Origin: Corinectria fuckeliana
Lineage: Eukaryota > Ascomycota > Sordariomycetes > Hypocreales > Nectriaceae
Direction: 5' to 3'
DNA: 47,190 nt
Assembly: GCA_019137255.1 (NCBI GenBank)
Contig: WPDH01000413.1
Location: 1 to 47,190, forward strand
Shown: positions 1 through 10,493 of the stretch, one piece after another
Layout of the letters: each line of letters begins with the position of its first letter
Numbering within the stretch: the first letter of the stretch is position 1
Notes under the pieces: generated by a model
Database searches by the model: none
The model's input: only the letters and a program-made list of their open reading frames with translations
What the model was told of the DNA's origin: nothing
Made by a program: the position numbers and the translations under genes

Positions 1-1075
1 TAATATATATCTTAATACTATTTACTTATTAGATATCTACTATAAGGTTCTTAAGTAAGCCTCTTATATAGCTAGTTAAAACTCTTTTAGTAACTATTAT
101 AAACTACTTTAAGACTTAATATATACTTATACTAAAAATAGTAAGAATCTAAGTATTATCCTTTAGGAGATTTATAATTAGTTTATAAAAGAGAACTATA
201 ATATTCCTACTAAGAAGGTAATATAAGACTACTATAAGTAAGAGATAACCTCTTAAGAAGGTATAGTTAATAATTATTATAATATTTAATAATATATAAG
301 ATATAATATTAAGAGCTATACTAAGCGACTTAATAATAATCTTTTTACTAAGGTAAGAGAGGATTACTTTTAATATTAGTACTATTAGAGATAAAAGTGT
401 CTTCTTATTATAAGTAACTTAGGCCTAAATTAAGACCTTAATAAGTGTTTTCTAAAAGGCAGCTAATACTACTTTTTTAATAGTAGTTATAATTATTTCT
501 ATAAGAGATAATAAGATTAAGATCTTACTACTTATATATTAAGTATAGCTTATAATAGTATTAGCTAGGGTTATTACTATTTTTTAAACTAAGAGAAAAG
601 CAGCTCTTAGGATAATTACTTTAAGTTTATATTTAGTCTTAATAATAAGATTTTTAAATTAATTATAAGTTGTTTTTATACTAGGCTTAGCTTATAGTAA
701 GAGCGGGTTTTATAGTGAAAAATTTTTCTTAAGAGAAGAAAAGAGATAGTTTATAATCTTAATATTCTCTATTTTACTTAGCCTGTCTATTATATATAAT
801 ATAATAATAATATAAGAGTGAAAAAAGGGTAAAAAAGGTTTATAAAGAAAGTTAGTTAGGTTAAAATAGATTTTAAGAGTGTAACTAAGATATAATAAGA
901 GTAACTATTAAATGTTTATAAAAGGTTAATATAATTACTTAATATAATTAGTAAATCTCTTATAGCTATTTTATTAACTTTAAGTTATTTAAGAGTAGCT
1001 AAAATATAATTTAGCTATAATAATAAGATTTTACTTATATTAAACCTAGTGATATAAGATAGGAAAAGCTATATA

Positions 1076-4000
1076 TAATATATTAATAATATATTATAAG
1101 AGTTTATATAGAAATATTACCTGCTTAAAAAAGATTATAAGTTTAATAGTAAGTATCTTATAATTTATAGTCTTTTAAAGCTAATATTATATTAAATATT
1201 ATTTTTTTATCTTATAAGTAATCTTATATAAAGTTATATATTTTCTCTACTTTTATTAGTAATATATTAATAATATATTATAAATTCTTACTAATACTAT
1301 ACTTATAATAAACTTAGTAAAAGTGTATATAGTATATAACTTATAATATATAATTCTTATACTCTAAATTAACCTCTTAGCTTAAATAAGTATTAAGACT
1401 TACTAATATTAGTAATATATTTATAATATATTATAAGATATATACCTTTAATATATAACTAGTCTTAATCTAGTATAACCTTTTATATTTTAGTATTATA
1501 AATATAATACTAGTAAGAGAAAATCTAAAACTTATCTCTTATATAAGTAAATATATAAGTAAATATAATAGTATAAGTCTTAATAGACTTTAAGTTAATA
1601 ATTACTTAGATAAGAAAGATAACTAGTAATTAATTAGTAATATATTATAAATATATTTTAAAGTAACTTACTAATCTTAGCTTTCTAGTTATAAGCTACT
1701 TAGATAATCTTATACTTAGTATTACTTAAAATATACTTAAAGTTTATATTAACTTAAAAGAAGGTAAAGTTTAAATAGCTAAAAAACTTTACTTACTCTT
1801 AATAAAATAAAATAATTAAGAGATTAACCTTATTATCTTTAAAAATCTAAATATACTATAATATATTAATAATATATTATAAATTTATTATAAAAAAATC
1901 TTACCTATTAGTTATTATACTAATAATAAGAAAGATACTTATAATAAGCTCTAAGTTATAATACTTTTAGTAGAAAGTAAATACTTTAATAAGTCTTTAA
2001 GATATATTAAAGCTTATTATAGTTAGGTTTATACTAGCTTTTAGCTACTAATAACTATACTATTAGCTAACTTACTAATAGCTAGCTAACTTACTAACAG
2101 CTAATTCTACTCACTTAAAATCCTAAACTCTTAGTTATAACTGTAAAGCAACTTAAACTTACTTAGCTAGTATAATTCTAATACTTAACTACTCTGCTCT
2201 TATAGTAGACTAAGCGCTTAATATTTAGTTAACTAGTTCTCTCTTTTTTACCTTTTTTTTTCTTTTTATTTCTCTTTTTTCTTTTCTCTTTCTCTCTTTT
2301 CCTCTCTTTAAATTTTTTTTTCTAGCCCTCTAGAAAATAAGATAATTTCAGTCCTAGTAAAAAAACTATTTACTTATATATAGTAATAGTATAAGAGGCT
2401 TAACCTGGGTTTGCTATATAAAAAATATAGGTTTTTATCTAATTTTATAGTTTTTTTTATATTTATATAAAATAAAAGCACTATTTACTTTTTAGGTTTA
2501 TAAAGTATAAATAAATAAATAAAGCTTATTATAATTTATAAGGCTTAGATAAACTTAAGAGAGAGTATTTTAATTAAAAGTCTTATATATTTTCTAAATA
2601 ATAAAAGATTATAACTAAATATCTAACTTTTATTAGTAATATATTAATAATATATTAAAAAGACTTACTTAATATATTAAGTATATAATCTTACTAATTA
2701 AGAGTATTTTATAACTAAGTAAGAATATAAATTAATATTTAAGTTAGAGAAGATAATAGATAATTATAAATATTATATAATATTAGAAAAATATAAGAAA
2801 TAAGAGAATCTTTAAGTATAAAGATTCTCTAAGCTATTATATAACTTATTAAAATAATATATTTATAACTACTTAAAATATATATAAAATCTATAATATA
2901 TTAGTAATATATTACTAATATATTTATAATTAAATAACTTACTATAATATTACTTTTAATAATTTATTTAATTTATAATAATATAATACTTTTTAGTTTA
3001 ATTAATAGAAATAGTTATATTAAATAAAATATACTTAATTTAATATAAGAATTTCTTAAAGTAAAATAAGATAGTAATATAATAATAACTATTATATAAT
3101 TATAAATAAAAGTATTTAATAATATCTTAAAATATACTTATAAGATTTTAATAATATATTAGTAATATATTAATAAATTAGATAAAAATTATACTTATTC
3201 TCTTACCTAATAAAAGATAAATTAATATATTACTAATTAACTATTAACTATTTTTAAATATACTTAATTATATTTATAGTTTTTATAAATTACTTATACT
3301 TAGTTATTTTTAATTAATTAATAATAAATATATTATTAATATATTATAAAATAACTTATAAGATAATATCTCTTTTTATATTTAATATACTTAGTCTTTT
3401 ATATTACTATTACTATAAGATCTAATAAGTTTTAATTACCTTTAAATAATTTTAATCTTAAAACTAAGAATTTAAGTGCTAATAGATTTTTACTTTAGTA
3501 TACTTATAGTAATAATATATAGCTAAAACTAACTCTAGTAATAAAAAGCTTAATAAGAATAGTAAAAAAGCTTAATATATATAATATTAAAGCTATAATA
3601 TATTATTAATTTATTATAAATATATTATTAATTAAATCTTATTATCTTTTAAGACTACTCTTTTTATTTTTTTATTAAGTTTTTTATAAAAATTAAATAA
3701 CTAGTTTTAGTCTCTAATAATTTTAGCTATTTAAAAATTAAAAAAATATAATAAAGTTATAATATAAATATAATATTATCTTATATAATATAATAACTAA
3801 ATTTCTTAAGTACTAATAAGACTAAAATAAGATATTTTAAAGTTAAAAAATCTTAGTTATTTTAAAAAGAATTAATAATATATTATAAATATATTATAAG
3901 ATTAAAACTTACTACTAAGAAAGTAGTTAATTCTTTTATAATTAATAAAAATACTAAAAAGCTAAAAGTTTTTTATATTATTTAGTCTACTTAAAATAAA

Positions 4001-4107
4001 CTTAAAAAAAGATTTATCTTATAATTTCTTAATATAATACTTTTTATAATATAACTCTTATTAAAAATAAAATTAATAATTATAATTAATATATTATTAA
4101 TATATTA
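1076..4107. repeat. dispersed palindromic core TAATATATTA, often doubled at 11-bp spacing
   Basis: The perfect 10-bp palindrome TAATATATTA recurs through the left AT block. It is often in pairs separated by a single base: 1076-1096, 1260-1280, 1859-1879 and 2637-2657 (spacer A), 2894-2914 (spacer G), 3152-3172 (spacer G) and 4087-4107 (spacer T). Single copies are seen at 1434, 1638, 3347, 3596 and 3876. Flanking sequences differ between copies. I did not find the core in the right AT block. Function is unknown. Confidence 0.7.
2230..2325 (+). repeat. polypyrimidine tract in the AT block
   Basis: About 95 bases consisting almost entirely of T with interspersed C, all C followed by T or C, broken only by a few A residues. 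It stands out from the surrounding mixed A/T sequence. It could be a RIP-decayed pyrimidine microsatellite or the polypyrimidine part of a former transposon terminus; nothing distinguishes these. Confidence 0.5.
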
Positions 4108-4261
4108 AGTATTTAAAATTAGATAAATAAAAGTTTATATTATATAAGAAAAAACTATTATAAAAAGTAAAAGTTAACCTAAAAGATATTTTACTTTTTC
4201 TAAATTCTAACTAATTATAATTATTAGACTACCCTTTAAGTTAACTTATAAAAAACCTACT

Positions 4262-5170
4262 TTAACCCCTACTAGTATTACCACCCCTTAGGTTAAGTCT
4301 AGGATCACCCCTCAGGTTGTCTACATCCCCATAAATGCTCCATAGACAATCACAAGCTAGGCCTACATATAAATTGCCGATTCCGGAAACTCGGCCCATG
4401 CACGTCGGCCGATTTGCCCTGGGAACGAACCCATGACGTGGCGGCAGGGCTTCACATCGTACTTTGTACAGGGGCCACATGGAAACGGGCCACATTCCCC
4501 CGTATCCTGGCGTGTGCGAGACGAGACGAGACGAGAAAGGGGGAAGAAAGGGCTCCGTAAACTTGCAGAAAGTGTTACCGTAGATTCGGATCGATAGTAG
4601 CATCTACCCGACCCGACCCAAAGATCTCGCCAGCCAACCCAAAAAATTGTGGTACCTGGGGAGGGAGGGTTATGACTACAACTACAACTATCTACCTACA
4701 CTTCCCCAGAAACCCACCACCGGCCGAGCTGGGAAAACAACGGATGTCGCACAAAATGCGTCGTACAAATAAAACGTGGAAAACTCCCACGAGGCCAATC
4801 TAACGCTGATTAGGCTGCGACAACGCTCGTCAGCCTCCTGCGTCCGCCTCCTTAACGCACACGCCCGCGCTTGGCATCAATCAAAGCTTGGATATTGCCA
4901 TGGCCTGATTTCTCGCAGCACATTGCTGGGCGCACGCCGCCGCCATTGGGGACGCCGTCAGGCTATGTTATGATGGAGTAGAGTACGAAGCCAGAGGGAG
5001 GGATTCTTCCCCGCGGGTATTTATTCGGTGTCGTCTCCGCGTTCGCTTGTTGTCATCCATATCAGAAGTGACAAGTGGAGTAAGTAACCCCGCCAAAACA
5101 CCTTCACCTTCGCCTTCACCTTCGCCTTCACCTTCACCTTCACCATCTCTTCCTCCATTGCACCGCCGCC
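4262..5170. other. intergenic, upstream of the dehydrogenase gene
   Basis: Composition switches to genic values here. I see no gene; the short reading frames lack domains or codon bias. The last 75 bases before the ATG at 5171 are a C/T-rich strand made of TTCACC/TTCGCC-type hexamers (5099-5145), which resembles a fungal core promoter/5' leader. Confidence 0.6.
5099..5145 (+). repeat. pyrimidine-rich hexamer tandem repeat before the dehydrogenase ATG
   Basis: About eight tandem units of CCTTCA or CCTTCG form an uninterrupted pyrimidine-biased strand 25-70 bases upstream of the start codon at 5171. CT-rich tracts just upstream of the start are common in highly transcribed filamentous-fungal genes. 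The repeat is also length-variable DNA and could alter leader length between strains. Confidence 0.7.
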
Positions 5171-6217
5171 ATGAAGGTCGCCGTCTTCAGCTCGAAGCCC
5201 TATGACAAAAAGTACCTCGCCGCCGTCCTCGGGGACAAGCACGCGGCCTCGGGCATCGAGCTCGTCTTCCACGACTTCGCCCTCAGCGAGGACACCGTCG
5301 CCATTGCCGAGGGAGCCGACGCCGTGTGCGTCTTTGTCAACGACACGCTCAACGACAACGTGCTCTGCGCCCTGTCGGCCTTTGGCGTCGCCGCCGTCCT
5401 GCTGCGCTGCGCCGGCTTCAACAACGTCGACCTGGACGCCGCGCAGCGCCTGCGCATCATGGTCGCCAACGTGCCCTCGTACTCCCCCGAGGCCGTCGCC
5501 GAGTTCGCCGTCGCGCTGATCCAGACGCTCAACCGCAAGACGCACCGCGCCTACAACCGCGTCCGCGAGGGCAACTTCTCGCTCGACGGCCTGCTGGGCA
5601 AGACGCTGTGCGGCAAGACGGTGGGCATCGTCGGCGTCGGCAAGATCGGCCTGGCGACGGCCCGCATCATGAAGGGCTTCGGGTGCCGCCTCCTGGCGTA
5701 CGACCCCTTCCCGTCGCCGGCCTTCGAGGAGTACGGCGAGTACCGGAGCATCGAGCGTCTGCTGCCCGAGTGCGACATCGTCAGCTTGCACTGCCCGCTG
5801 ATGGAGAGGACGCGCCACATCATCAACTCCGACACCCTGGCCCTGATGAAGTCGGGCGCCATGCTCGTCAACACGTCCCGCGGCGGCCTTCTCGACACCG
5901 AGGCCGTCATCCACTCGCTCAAGCAGAACCACATCGGCGGCCTTGCGCTCGACGTGTACGAGGCCGAGGGGGAGCTCTTCTACAACGACCACTCGGACCA
6001 CATCATCCAGGACGACCTCCTCATGCGTCTCATGACCTTTCCCAACGTCGTCGTGTGCGGCCACCAGGCCTTCTTCACCGAAGAGGCACTCACCGAAATC
6101 GCCGAGTGCACGCTCAGCAACCTCGAGGAGTTCACGGAGCATCACACCTGCAAGAACTCGCTCACCAAGGACCTCAAGATGCGGCGCCGCGACTCGCTCC
6201 CCGTGCGTGCCATCTAG
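5171..6217 (+). CDS. D-isomer-specific 2-hydroxyacid dehydrogenase (D-lactate dehydrogenase type)
   Basis: Intronless 348-aa protein, the usual length for the D-2-hydroxyacid dehydrogenase family. The N-terminal catalytic half (about 1-100) is followed by the Rossmann NAD domain with GVGKIG at 155-160. The conserved catalytic positions are visible: Arg237 in NTSRGG, the Glu in DVYEAE (264-266) and His298 in GHQAF. The block after DVYEAE, with an acidic loop and EELFYND-like sequence, resembles fermentative D-lactate dehydrogenase more than formate or phosphoglycerate dehydrogenases. The likely reaction is reversible NADH-dependent reduction of pyruvate or a related 2-oxoacid in the cytosol. 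The start has a good context (GCCGCC before ATG) and follows a CT tract. Third positions are very GC-rich, giving long shadow frames on both strands. Exact substrate is not determinable from sequence. Confidence 0.92.
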   Translation: MKVAVFSSKPYDKKYLAAVLGDKHAASGIELVFHDFALSEDTVAIAEGADAVCVFVNDTLNDNVLCALSAFGVAAVLLRCAGFNNVDLDAAQRLRIMVANVPSYSPEAVAEFAVALIQTLNRKTHRAYNRVREGNFSLDGLLGKTLCGKTVGIVGVGKIGLATARIMKGFGCRLLAYDPFPSPAFEEYGEYRSIERLLPECDIVSLHCPLMERTRHIINSDTLALMKSGAMLVNTSRGGLLDTEAVIHSLKQNHIGGLALDVYEAEGELFYNDHSDHIIQDDLLMRLMTFPNVVVCGHQAFFTEEALTEIAECTLSNLEEFTEHHTCKNSLTKDLKMRRRDSLPVRAI

Positions 6218-7159
6218 AGAGATGCATGCTCCTGGTCGTATCTGAAGCTGCTACTCCGTACACTGCAGCAGATGGTAGAAGAGGGATCGATCCACTGCTT
6301 CTTAATCGTTTGTCTTGAGGCTGGCTAGTTCCGGCTCGGCCTTCGCTGTTATCATCACGCCACCCCCCTCGTCGACTGCGGAACCACGCCAAAGCTACCC
6401 GGCCACAACTAGGAATGCTATCCCTGTAGGCCATGCACACCAAGTGGGCCTTGCTGCTAGGTGCCGAGGACCACTTGGACACACGGATCTCATTCATTGT
6501 TACCGAACATTGCCGGAGGCGCATGAACACCTCCGGTCTCTATTCTCCCAATCTCATCCCAATCTCATCCCTCGGCAACTGCATCCTCGGGCCGTCACAA
6601 CACTGGGCGAACCACCCCACTCGTATTCCTGCTTGCTTTTTCCTCTTTTCTTTTTCCTTTTCCTTTCTTTTGTCTGTTCTCTTTTGTTTTGACGACCAGG
6701 ATACGGCAACGGGACATATAGATGGCTATGAGCCTGCTGCAAAAGTCAGCGGCATCCTTTGATGCAAGAAGGATTGGAGCAACAGGGTCATGACGTGCGC
6801 ATTTTCCACTCTAGGTTATTACTGTGTTTTTGATCAAGAACGAAGAAAAGCCGTGCTATTCGGGCTGCACAATATGTCTACTCAGGCTGCATATTGCGTG
6901 TCAACACCAACGTTCACTCTCCGTCTTTCATATTGAGCCTCAACCGAGCAGCATGACTCAAAAGAATTCGGGGTATATTGCCTCGTGCTAAACTGTAATC
7001 CTGTACAACTGTCTATAACCTCTGGTAGGTTCTTTCTATTTTCCATTAATATCCTTCATTCCTTTAACCCTTCTACTCCCCGTTCCGTACACCGTTATGA
7101 AATTTTGGTTTGGGCAGATTGAATTCCTGCCCTGGAGAAAAGAGCTGGAGCTGTCCCGT
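6218..7159. other. intergenic between convergent genes
   Basis: The dehydrogenase (+) and the MFS gene (-) converge here, so this holds two 3' ends. I see pyrimidine tracts (around 6635-6690) and a TACTCCGTAC motif at 6252-6261, but no coding region with recognisable similarity. Confidence 0.55.
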
Positions 7160-9157
7160 TTAAGGGTTGCTCACGTAGCTCCTGGCTCGTCGCAGGTCCT
7201 CGTCGTCGGAGTCGTTTCTGGGCTGGGCACCGCCCTTCTGCTTTTCGACATCGTCGACACCGGCGTCATCGTCGTCTCCGGCGTAAGCAAACGTGCTTCG
7301 CGAACGGATCCTGGCACCGTACTTCCAGAACATGAAGGGGATGGCACAGCACGCGAGACTGATAAAGGCCAGAAGGCTAGATGCCCACTGGTCACCCAGG
7401 CGATGGTACATTTGCTCCGTGAAGAGAACGACGGCGGCTCCCCAGAAACTTCGGATGCAGGTCTTGGCTGCGAGGGCGGACGCGGCCTGGTGCTGGTACG
7501 AGTCGACGAGGTAGTTGTTGGCCGAGTTGTAGAGGAAGATGAAGCCGAAGCCGACGGGGAAGCCGCCCATGGCCGGGCCGGCCCACGAAAGGTCCGCGTA
7601 CGACGTCCAGGCGAAGATGAACAGGCCGATGGGGATGCACCAGCAAAAGATCATCATGGGGATCAGACGGACCTCGGCGGGCGGGTTGCCGTTGTGCTTC
7701 TCCACCATCTTGAGGTAGTGCTTGTTAACGATGGGGGAGCAGAAGGCCGAGAGGAGGACGCCGACGGCCACGGGGATGAACATCAGGCCCGTCTTGCTGG
7801 CCGAGTATCCCTTGCCTGACTGGTAGATGATGGGGAAGGCCACGAAGAACATGTACAGCAGCCCGTAGAGGACGCTCATGTACACCGAGATGAGGAAGAC
7901 GATGAGCTCGCCGAAGAGCAGCTGGAAGGGCCGGACGAGGAAGATGCGCAGGCGCTCCGAGAGGGGCCGCATGTCGAGCTCCTGCTCCGTGACGTGGTCG
8001 GCCTCGCCCGTCGTCTCGCGGAGCTTGCGGGCGCGGCGTGCGAGGATGGTGGGCGTGTAGGTCTCGGGGACGGTGAAGGTGATGAGGACCCAGACGGCGC
8101 CCGCCGTGATGAGCTGAATCCAGTACAGCCAGCGCCAGCCAGCGGCGTCGGAGAGGAAGCCACCGATAAGAGGACCAACTGTGGTTTGATCACGTTAGCA
8201 TTGCCGTTCTGTTCCCAGTTCGATTACTTTCCGCTTCGCGGGGAGAGACTTACTGGCAGGGCCGATGAAGGGTGCGGCAGAGAAGGCGGCCATGGGAACG
8301 CCGCGCTCCTCGTTCCTCCAGAGGTCGGCGAGAGTGCCGCCGACGAGCGTCATAGGCGCCGAGAAGGCGATGCCGTCGATGGCACGACACACGAGAAGCG
8401 TTTCGATGTTCTTGGCCACGGCACAGGGGATAATGAAGATGACGGCAATGAGCAGTGTCGAGCCACTGAATGGTACCGGTTAGTATATCTTGCTCAAGGG
8501 TCGATGCTACGAACCATGGGAGAGAGAGAGAGAGAGAGAGAGAACTTACTAGATGACTCGGCGGCCGTAGATCTCAGACAGCGGCGCAAAGACCATGGGG
8601 CCAACACCGAAGCCCATGACGAAGACGGAGATGCTCAGGAGAGCAACCTCCTCGCTGACGTGCAAGTCGTTGACCACGCCGCCGATGTCAGCGGTGATGA
8701 CGGCCGACGCCAGCGCGACGACGAAGCAGGTGAGGGCGACGACCATGGTGCACCACCACTTGTAGGCCTTGGACCAGTTCTTGGGGTTCCCGGGGTCGTT
8801 GGGGACGAAGGTGACGAGCTTGTAGCGGCGCTCGCCGTCGCCGTACTGGCCCGACTTGCGGGCCACGGCCTCGGGCTCGACGGGGCCCGGGATGGAGCCC
8901 GACGGCGCCTCGACGCGGTACTCGTCCAGGTTGGCCGTGGCGCTGAGCGTCCGGTACGGCAGCTCGATGTCCAGCGCCGGGTCCCGCGTCTCCTTGTGCG
9001 AGAGCTGCCGGCTCAGCCGCGACGAGTTGGACATGGAGCGGTGCGCGCGCGTCGTCGTGTTGGTGTTGGTGTGGCTGGCGATGGGGGCGAACTGCCGGAC
9101 GACGTCGTCGCCTTCGCCCGGCAGCGTGGTTGATGATGTTCTCGATGATGATTCCAT
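7160..9157 (-). CDS. MFS drug:H+ antiporter, DHA1 (12-TM) family
   Basis: Three exons read on the minus strand: 9157-8550, 8465-8254 and 8178-7160, giving 612 aa. The introns are 8466-8549 and 8179-8253, both GTAAGT..CAG. The first ~120 residues are a hydrophilic Ser/Thr/Arg-rich cytosolic tail. Then come transmembrane segments with an MFS motif A-like LSEIYGRR (about 194-201) joined across intron 1, and the antiporter motif C region GPAIGPLIGG made by intron 2 splicing. A central loop (about 340-370) and an acidic, Asp-rich C-terminal tail follow. This arrangement matches fungal polyamine/azole-type exporters (Tpo1/Flu1-like) at the plasma membrane; the substrate cannot be read from sequence. 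Intron 1 contains an AG dinucleotide run. No biosynthetic cluster genes adjoin it. Confidence 0.93.
8521..8543. repeat. (AG)n microsatellite inside MFS intron 1
   Basis: Eleven and a half AG units occupy over a quarter of the 84-bp intron; on the transcript they read as CU repeats immediately after the GUAAGU donor. Length variation here would change intron size but not the protein. Confidence 0.9.
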
Positions 9158-10493
9158 GGTTGGAACCAGAACAGGGCAGGCGTATGAAGAGGACGTTGGG
9201 TTTTGTCCTTAAGATAGAAAAGGGAGGGGGGAGGGCAACACAAGGGGGGTATGTTGTGTAGGTATATAAGATGCTTGCGTGGGCAGAGCCAGCTGGTAAG
9301 AAGAGATGGATGGATGGATAGATGAAGGCACAACTGCTTGTTATCACACACTCATTCACAAATCCCCCTCGACAATATCCACGGGCGGTCCGTCGATATA
9401 TATACTCTCGCCCGCCACCCGAGCTCCTCCTTGCACCGAAATCTCAAATCCGCCCTCTACCCAACCAGACGGCTCAGATCGCAGATTGTGCGCCTTTGCC
9501 CATCGGCCATGACGACGGGGGGGGGGGGGCCATCCCGAACGCCGCCGGACCAGGGAAAGATGACTAGTTGAGACCATGTACCTAAGCTACTTGTATGTAA
9601 TAGGGAGATCCACCACCCGGCTTTGTTGCGGCTTCTGGACTGCTACCCACACCCCCCGTTGCCATGTGCTTACAGTATTATTATGTAGTATGTATGTAGG
9701 TTGGTTCTAGTTGCGGCTCCAACCGAAAAAAGAAAACCCAGGGTCTGGTCTGGTCGGCCTGGGTCTAGGGTCCCGGTCTGGACTGTTAGCTGGCGTGCGG
9801 CGGCCGCAGGGCCATCCTCTAACAGTCCCGCCTTTCATGACGCTTTGGGATGGGGATAACTCGGTGTTTGGTCCCAGGGCGCCCACTTTTGGGCTCGCGC
9901 GCCGCCCCAGTTATTTGGGCCGATTCCAGTCACGGACTCTGGCCCAGGAGATTGCGTGCAGCAACGTGTCAGATCCAGACGCAAGGGTTTAGGGCCTTCA
10001 CATCTCTCCTCTCTGAGTCTGTGGCTCCCTCTGATCGCTTGTTGCGTTTTCCTCTGCGTGCCGCCGCGCTGCCGCTGTCAACTGCATCACGAAGCTCGCC
10101 GGAGGTTGGCCCACTTGCCCGGAGGAGAACACGGAGGCAAAAAAAAACAGCGACTCCACAGTCGGCGCCGGGGTGGGGCTCGTGGCGGGGCACGCTACGG
10201 TGGCGGCCGGGCCGGCATCGGAATAAATGAGTCTCCTGCTGGGCTGAGCGCCACTGATGAGACGCCTCCCACGCCTCCCACGCTTCCCACGCTAACAGAG
10301 CTTTGAACGAACCTGTCGTCACGACTGCGACAGGGGGAGGGGTCTGCCCAGCACTCGGTAATAATCCCGGTAACTATTCGTCGGGATGCTAGGGCTAAGC
10401 TTGTTATCAAAGGCTGCTTGGTTACCTCTATCCTGTATTGTCTATTCCCGTCAACCATCATCTCGTCTCCCTTTGCCCGTCTCCGTCCCAGCC
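9158..10493. other. intergenic: MFS promoter and F-box 3' flank
   Basis: The first few hundred bases should hold the promoter of the leftward MFS gene. A run of 13 G residues lies at 9517-9529, and three near-copies of ACGCCTCCC lie at 10262-10290. Short reading frames here have no recognisable domains or coding bias; I see no gene. Confidence 0.55.
9517..9529 (+). repeat. poly-G tract (13 G)
   Basis: Thirteen consecutive guanines in the upstream region of the leftward MFS gene, about 360 bp from its start codon. It could form a G-rich structure on one strand or be an assembly-sensitive homopolymer. Confidence 0.9.

Larger units (their letters stand above)
1..4260. repeat. AT-rich RIP-type block (left)
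   Basis: This stretch is overwhelmingly A and T and has no open reading frame of note. Remaining cytosines are almost always in CpT and remaining guanines in ApG; CpA, CpG and CpC are nearly absent, with rare exceptions such as near 325 and 703. That context bias is the signature of repeat-induced point mutation in Pezizomycotina, so this is probably an old, repeatedly mutated transposon-rich segment. No element family can be recognised. It ends abruptly near 4260, where composition jumps to that of genic DNA. It contains a recurring 10-bp palindrome and a polypyrimidine tract, both listed separately. Confidence 0.88.

Noticed and set aside
5021..6145. 374-codon minus-strand frame over the dehydrogenase gene (and a 330-codon plus-strand frame at 5326-6318)
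   Set aside because: Antisense and alternate-frame shadows of a GC-rich gene; repetitive composition (Lys-Val/Ala and Arg runs) and no domain, while the 5171-6217 frame has complete family motifs.
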